17,697 nucleotides of DNA from Alloprevotella tannerae (GTDB lineage: Bacteria; Bacteroidota; Bacteroidia; Bacteroidales; Bacteroidaceae), in NCBI GenBank assembly GCA_015259305.1, contig JABZGO010000015.1, positions 1 through 17,697 on the forward strand, read 5' to 3'. Made by a program: the position numbers and the translations under genes. Below the pieces are notes generated by a model, which saw nothing but the letters and a program-made list of their open reading frames with translations, searched no databases and was not told where the DNA came from. Below are positions 13,436-17,697 of the stretch, piece by piece. Each line of letters opens with the position of its first letter. The stretch's first letter is position 1.

Positions 13436-14818
13436 TTAGAAAACAAACTTCAAAACATCATTGAACAAGGCGTAGGCCATCAAGCCCAAGAGGATGAAGA
13501 TGCCGATTTTTTCGGCGTTTTCCATAAACTTGTCGCTCGGCTTGCGGCGCGTGATCACCTCGTAGAGGAGGAAGAAGGCGTGGCCGCCATCGAGTGCGGG
13601 AATCGGCAGGATATTCATAAACGCCAACATCAGCGAGATGAAGGCCGTCAGTTCCCAGAAACGCTCCCAAACCCACGTGGTGGGGAAGAGTGAGCCGATC
13701 GTACCAAAACTACCAATGCTCTTGGCGCCATCTTTCGTGAAAATGTACTTCAAATCGGCAACGTAGCCTTTTAAGACGTGCCATCCGTGAGAGAATCCGG
13801 CGGGGAAGGCAGAGAAGAAGGTATAGTTCTTCGTAATGGTCTTGTAGTTCTTAAATGGACTATAGTGGGAAATGCCTAAAGCATACTCCGGCGTCAGCCG
13901 GAAGCGCAAGGTATCGCGCACGCCGGTTGTTGCACGCGCCACAACGAGCGTCACTTGGCGCAAACGGAGAGAGTCGGCGGGCTTTTTAGCCGCCAAGATA
14001 TCTTCCATGCGAGCGCGAATGTCGGTGTATTCATTCCACGTTGTGCAAGGCGCACCATTGTAGGAAACCAAACTATCGCCTACGCGCACACCGGCTTTAG
14101 CGGCCGGACTACCGGCGGGCAGGCTGTCGACTACGGCAACGGATAAGGGCAACAGGAAGGGCGGCTCTTCTTTCATCATTTGAATCATGTTGATCTCACC
14201 CGGCAGGGAGAGGGTCACTTCCTTGCCTTGACGCAACACGGTGACGCTGCGCGCTTCACTGATGCCGCGATAGACGTCGCCCATGCTTTCATTGGAATCA
14301 AAACGATCGAAAGTGGTCTTGTCGGTACGGAGAGGGATGTCGCCATTTTGGAATCCGAACTGACGGGCACGCTCATTGAAGGCAAAACCTTGGTCTATGT
14401 TGCGCATCGGCACGTAGGTGTCGCCCCAAGTAAAGAGGATCATCGCATAGATGAAAAGGGCGAGGATGAAGTTGACGAACACGCCGGCCAGCATCACAAT
14501 CAAGCGCTGCCAAGCGGGCTTTGCGCGAAACTCACACGGCTGTACGGGTTGCTGCATCTGCTCCTTGTCCATCGACTCATCAATCATACCGGCTATTTTT
14601 ACGTAGCCGCCAAGCGGCAACCAACCGAGTACGTAGGTGGTATCGCTCTTCTTTGGCTTAAACTTAAACAAGCTGAACCAGGGGTCAAAGAAGAGAGCAA
14701 ACTTTTCCACGCGGATCTTGAACAAGCGGGCTGCCAAGAAATGGCCGCCTTCGTGGAGGAAGATCAGAATGGAGAAACACAATATTAATTGTAGTGCGCG
14801 AATCAAAAATGCTTCCAT
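13436..14818 (-). CDS. rseP: RseP-family site-2 membrane metalloprotease (M50B)
   Basis: A 460-residue membrane protein. The zinc motif HEGGH (22-26) lies in the first transmembrane helix, GGYVKIAGM (70-78) marks the conserved membrane re-entrant strand, and LDGGH (Asp410) in the C-terminal membrane part supplies the third zinc ligand. Between them lie two PDZ-like regions, ~140-205 (GFQNGD) and ~225-320 (SLPAGSPAAKAGVRVGDSL). Further helices lie around 104-130 and at the C-terminus. Length and layout match E. coli RseP, which cuts anti-sigma factors and clears remnant signal peptides within the membrane. Its substrates here are not visible. It follows dxr by 16 bp and closes the operon. I see nothing unusual in the active site. 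Confidence 0.93.
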   Translation of the reverse strand: MEAFLIRALQLILCFSILIFLHEGGHFLAARLFKIRVEKFALFFDPWFSLFKFKPKKSDTTYVLGWLPLGGYVKIAGMIDESMDKEQMQQPVQPCEFRAKPAWQRLIVMLAGVFVNFILALFIYAMILFTWGDTYVPMRNIDQGFAFNERARQFGFQNGDIPLRTDKTTFDRFDSNESMGDVYRGISEARSVTVLRQGKEVTLSLPGEINMIQMMKEEPPFLLPLSVAVVDSLPAGSPAAKAGVRVGDSLVSYNGAPCTTWNEYTDIRARMEDILAAKKPADSLRLRQVTLVVARATTGVRDTLRFRLTPEYALGISHYSPFKNYKTITKNYTFFSAFPAGFSHGWHVLKGYVADLKYIFTKDGAKSIGSFGTIGSLFPTTWVWERFWELTAFISLMLAFMNILPIPALDGGHAFFLLYEVITRRKPSDKFMENAEKIGIFILLGLMAYALFNDVLKFVF

Positions 14819-14834
14819 CGAGTTTTCTTTTGTT

Positions 14835-15989
14835 TTATGTATTGGAAATAAGTGAAGCGGCTATGCGGCGCGCTTCGCTGTCTGTTTCAAAATAATCGTC
14901 TAAAGTGGGGGTATTTATAAAATGTGTGCACGCCATTGTCTCATCGATGATCTCCGCCATCTGTGGAAAGGCGATGCGCCCCTCGCGAAAGGCGAGATTA
15001 ACCACTTCATTGGCGGCATTCAGTACGCAAGGCGCATTGCCACCACGATTCACGGCGGCATAAGCTAAGCGAAGACAGGGGAAACGCTCCATATCGGGCC
15101 GCTCAAAATGAAGACTGCCCAAGCGAAAGAGGTCCATTCGCTCACCGGATATAGGCAGGCGGCGCGGATAACTAAAGGCATAGCTGATGGGTAAGTGCAT
15201 ATCGGGCAAGCCCATCTGAGCAATGACGGCGCCATCTGCATAGCGCACGGCTGAATGGATGATGCTCTCCGGATGAACAACGATCTCGATGGCTTCAGGC
15301 TGCACGCCAAAGAGCCATTTTGCTTCAATCATCTCAAAGCCTTTGTTCATCATGGAGGCGGAGTCGATCGTAATCTTTGCGCCCATTACCCAATTGGGGT
15401 GCTTGAGGGCTTGGGCGGCCGTGACGTGGGCCAAAGCGGCAGCATCCATTTGGCGGAAAGGACCGCCGGAAGCCGTAAGAAGCAAGGCTTCAACCGGATT
15501 GTTGCCACTACCCGTTAGGCATTGAAAGATGGCCGAATGTTCGCTATCGACGGGAAGCAGTGGACATTTATTATCCAACGCTAAGCGGGTGATAATCTCA
15601 CCGGCCACGACAAGCGTCTCTTTATTGGCTAAGGCAATTGCCTTGCCGGCTTTCATGGCTGCAACCGTTGGGCGCAAGCCGGAGAAGCCGACCATTGCGG
15701 TCAAGACAATATCAATAGGACTTGCGGTCACGACGTCGCAAATGGCATCGGCACCGGCATAAACCTTGATGGGCAAATCGGCCAAGGCCTCGCTGACGTA
15801 ATCGTATTTGTCCGCATTGGCTATCACGACGCTATCGGGCACAAACTCTCGGGCCTGTCGAATCAGCAGATCGGCATTGTCGTTAGCCGTAAGCAGGTAG
15901 GCTTCGAAGAGAGCGCTGTGGGCGCGAATAATATCTAAGGCCTGCGTCCCAATTGAGCCGGTAGAACCGAGTAAGGCTATTTTTCTCAT
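14835..15989 (-). CDS. dxr: 1-deoxy-D-xylulose 5-phosphate reductoisomerase
   Basis: A 384-residue cytosolic enzyme that converts DXP to 2-C-methyl-D-erythritol 4-phosphate with NADPH, the committed step of the MEP isoprenoid pathway and the target of fosmidomycin. NADPH-binding GSTGSIGTQALDI lies at 8-20, and LANKETLV at 120-127. Metal ligands Asp148 and Glu150 are in PVDSEHSAIFQ and Glu219 is in NKGFEMIEAKWLF (equivalents of E. coli D150, E152 and E231). HPESIIHS follows. All key residues are present and the length is normal. The gene starts 4 bp after rimM and ends 16 bp before rseP, so it is part of the same operon. Confidence 0.97.
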   Translation of the reverse strand: MRKIALLGSTGSIGTQALDIIRAHSALFEAYLLTANDNADLLIRQAREFVPDSVVIANADKYDYVSEALADLPIKVYAGADAICDVVTASPIDIVLTAMVGFSGLRPTVAAMKAGKAIALANKETLVVAGEIITRLALDNKCPLLPVDSEHSAIFQCLTGSGNNPVEALLLTASGGPFRQMDAAALAHVTAAQALKHPNWVMGAKITIDSASMMNKGFEMIEAKWLFGVQPEAIEIVVHPESIIHSAVRYADGAVIAQMGLPDMHLPISYAFSYPRRLPISGERMDLFRLGSLHFERPDMERFPCLRLAYAAVNRGGNAPCVLNAANEVVNLAFREGRIAFPQMAEIIDETMACTHFINTPTLDDYFETDSEARRIAASLISNT

Positions 15990-15993
15990 CGCT

Positions 15994-16527
15994 TTATACG
16001 TTCAAATCCAAAAGTCCTTCGGGCAATCGGAGTTGCAAGATGCGTTCTTTTAAATCAAAATGAAGCAGAAAATCGTCGTGATAAGGCAGAAGTAATACAC
16101 GGTCTTCAGCATCCACGACGGTCAATAAGATATTAGCCGACGAATCATCGACCGCACTGACTACGCCCAAACTATGCCCTTCGGCATCTTTAACTTGGAA
16201 ACCGATCAACGCACGATAGGAAGGCAGTCCTTCGCATTCGTCGAGTTCGGGAATAAATTCTTTGGGATAATATACTCTCGCGCCGACAAGATGGCGGGCC
16301 GAAGCCTCATCAGGAGCTTCCACAAACTTGAAAAGGGCATCTTCCGCGCCTTTGCAGCGGTATTCTTCCCATTCAAAAGGAACAGGCAGACCATCAAGTT
16401 CAAGAAAGAGAAAGGCGGAGTCGCCACGATCAAAGACGTCGTCGGTAAAATGGCAGACTACTTCGCCATCAATACCATGCAACTTTGTGATCTTGCCGAT
16501 CAGCACCAAATCATCAGCGTTTATCAT
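15994..16527 (-). CDS. rimM: Ribosome maturation factor RimM
   Basis: A 177-residue protein. The N-terminal RimM barrel has LVLIGKITKLHGIDGEV (8-24), and the C-terminal PRC-barrel half has IGFQVKDAEGHSLGVV and the family ending LLPYHDDFLLHFDL...LRLPEGLLDL. RimM binds the 30S head through S19 and assists 16S rRNA processing. The start at 16527 is 1 bp past the murA stop, which indicates translational coupling. In several Bacteroidetes a peptidase gene lies between rimM and dxr (from memory), but here dxr follows directly. Confidence 0.95.
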   Translation of the reverse strand: MINADDLVLIGKITKLHGIDGEVVCHFTDDVFDRGDSAFLFLELDGLPVPFEWEEYRCKGAEDALFKFVEAPDEASARHLVGARVYYPKEFIPELDECEGLPSYRALIGFQVKDAEGHSLGVVSAVDDSSANILLTVVDAEDRVLLLPYHDDFLLHFDLKERILQLRLPEGLLDLNV

Positions 16528-16528
16528 A

Positions 16529-17697
16529 CTAATCTATGCGTTTAATCACGGCGCCGAGTGCGCTCAAACGTTCTTCGATGCGCTCATAACCGCGATCGAT
16601 TTGCTCAATATTATCTATGATGCTCGTACCTTCAGCGCTCAAAGCGGCAATGAGTAAAGCGATGCCGGCACGAATGTCGGGCGACGTCATTCGGCGGGCT
16701 TGCAACTTGAGCGCGTGGTTATGTCCAACGACGACAGCGCGGTGCGGGTCGCACAGAATAATTTGGGCACCCATGTCAATCAACTTATCGACGAAGAATA
16801 ATCGGCTTTCAAACATCTTCTGATGGAAGAGCACCGTGCCCTTTGCCTGCGTAGCCACGACAATCAAGACACTGAGCAAGTCGGGCGTCAAGCCGGGCCA
16901 AGGTGCATCGGCCATCGTCAGGAAAGAGCCATCAATAAAGGTCTCAGAAGCGTAATGAGGCTGCGCCGGAATAAAGAGGTCGTCGCCTTGGCGCTCGATG
17001 CGAACGCCTAAGCGCCGGAAGGTGTCGGGAATGAGGCCTAAATCGTCATACGAAACCTGCTTTATCGTAATGCCATCGCCGGCCAAAGCCGCCATACCGA
17101 TGAAAGAGCCGATCTCAATCATATCGGGAAGGATGCGCTGCTCAGCGGCGTGCAAACGACTTACGCCTTCGATCGTCAACAGGTTGGAACCAAGTCCGGA
17201 AATCTTTGCTCCCATTTTATTGAGGAGTTTACAAAGCTGCTGGATGTAGGGCTCGCAGGCCGCATTATATATTGTCGTCGTCCCTTGTGCCAATACGGCC
17301 GCCATAATAATGTTAGCTGTACCCGTGATGCTGGCCTCATCGAGGAGCATATAGGTACCGTGTAAGGCTTTGGCCTCAATGGTGAACACACCGGCCTTCT
17401 CATCGAAAACGAAGTCTGCTCCTAAATGGCGAAAGCCTAAGAAATGGGTATCCAACCGACGGCGACCGATTTTATCGCCACCGGGCTTTGCCATCGAAGC
17501 TCGACCAAAGCGCGCCAAGAGCGGACCCATCAACAAAACGGAGCCGCGCAACTGCGTGCAGCGCCGAAGGAATTCATCGCTATGCAGATAATTCAAATCA
17601 ACGTGGTCGGCACAGAAGGTATAATCACCCGCCCCGTTTTTCGTAACACCAACGCCCATATCTGCAATGAGGCGAATGAGGTTGTTGACGTCTAATA
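16529..17697 (-). CDS. murA: UDP-N-acetylglucosamine 1-carboxyvinyltransferase (5' end outside window)
   Basis: The open frame runs to the right edge (LDVNNLIRLIADMGVGV...), so the ATG at 17659 is internal and about 45 N-terminal residues are missing. MurA adds enolpyruvate from PEP to UDP-GlcNAc, the first committed step of peptidoglycan synthesis. The active-site loop reads AKPGGDKIGRRRLDTHFLGF. The position normally held by the fosfomycin-reactive Cys (C115 in E. coli) is Asp, codon 17476-17474. Other family features are TPDLLSVL (substrate-binding Asp), FESRLFFVDKLIDMGA and the C-terminal DRGYERIEERLSALGA. The Asp form is catalytically active in other bacteria and is not alkylated by fosfomycin, so intrinsic insensitivity is expected. 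It is the first visible gene of the murA-rimM-dxr-rseP operon. Confidence 0.96.
   Translation of the reverse strand, partial: LDVNNLIRLIADMGVGVTKNGAGDYTFCADHVDLNYLHSDEFLRRCTQLRGSVLLMGPLLARFGRASMAKPGGDKIGRRRLDTHFLGFRHLGADFVFDEKAGVFTIEAKALHGTYMLLDEASITGTANIIMAAVLAQGTTTIYNAACEPYIQQLCKLLNKMGAKISGLGSNLLTIEGVSRLHAAEQRILPDMIEIGSFIGMAALAGDGITIKQVSYDDLGLIPDTFRRLGVRIERQGDDLFIPAQPHYASETFIDGSFLTMADAPWPGLTPDLLSVLIVVATQAKGTVLFHQKMFESRLFFVDKLIDMGAQIILCDPHRAVVVGHNHALKLQARRMTSPDIRAGIALLIAALSAEGTSIIDNIEQIDRGYERIEERLSALGAVIKRID

Noticed and set aside
14180..14788. Plus-strand frame of 202 codons inside rseP
   Set aside because: It is the antisense of the HEGGH-containing half of rseP and shows no coding signature of its own.

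Overview
The window comes from a Bacteroidetes chromosome, most likely Porphyromonas or a close relative. The evidence is a HmuY-type haem lipoprotein next to a HmuR-type TonB-dependent receptor, C-terminal sorting domains of the type IX secretion system (T9SS), a PorV/PorQ-like outer-membrane protein, BACON-domain lipoproteins, a Bacteroidetes-type promoter (ATTG, 20 bp, TACTTTTG), and the gene order murA-rimM-dxr-rseP. Every gene I can support lies on the minus strand, so transcription runs from the right edge to the left. No rRNA, tRNA, insertion sequence or CRISPR array was seen.

Right part (about 13.4-17.7 kb): a tight housekeeping operon of murA (5' end outside the window), rimM, dxr and rseP, with gaps of 1, 4 and 16 bp. 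It covers peptidoglycan precursor synthesis, 30S ribosome maturation, MEP isoprenoid synthesis and site-2 proteolysis. The visible MurA has Asp where most MurA enzymes have the fosfomycin-reactive Cys. Next (12.28-13.36 kb) is a solitary alpha-class (D12) adenine-N6 DNA methyltransferase, which ends in a clear rho-independent terminator.

About 1.2 kb without a convincing gene follows (11.03-12.28 kb). It holds a 22-bp tandem repeat, an imperfect ~99-bp-spaced repeat and, at its left end, a strong promoter. This promoter drives a four-gene secreted haem operon (11.03-6.83 kb): a small T9SS-sorted protein, a calycin-like protein, a HmuY-family lipoprotein and a HmuR-like receptor. The operon ends in a terminator-like hairpin. 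The hmuSTUV genes that follow hmuR in P. gingivalis are absent here.

Left part (6.42-0 kb), after a 0.4-kb AT-rich gap: a second, surface-directed operon. It has two tandem paralogous lipoproteins (each two BACON domains plus a large unrecognised C-terminal region), an S8 subtilisin-like protease with lipoprotein signal, FnIII/Ig-like domains and T9SS sorting domain, and the start of a PorV/PorQ-like protein that runs off the left edge. The protease gene carries a -1 frameshift near 1431-1438.

A plausible but untested reading is that the left operon builds a cell-surface proteolysis/binding apparatus, while the middle operon captures haem that surface proteases could release from host proteins. 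The best candidates for something undescribed are the BACON-BACON-protease-PorV-like operon and the extended hmu operon with its T9SS-sorted and calycin-like leader genes.
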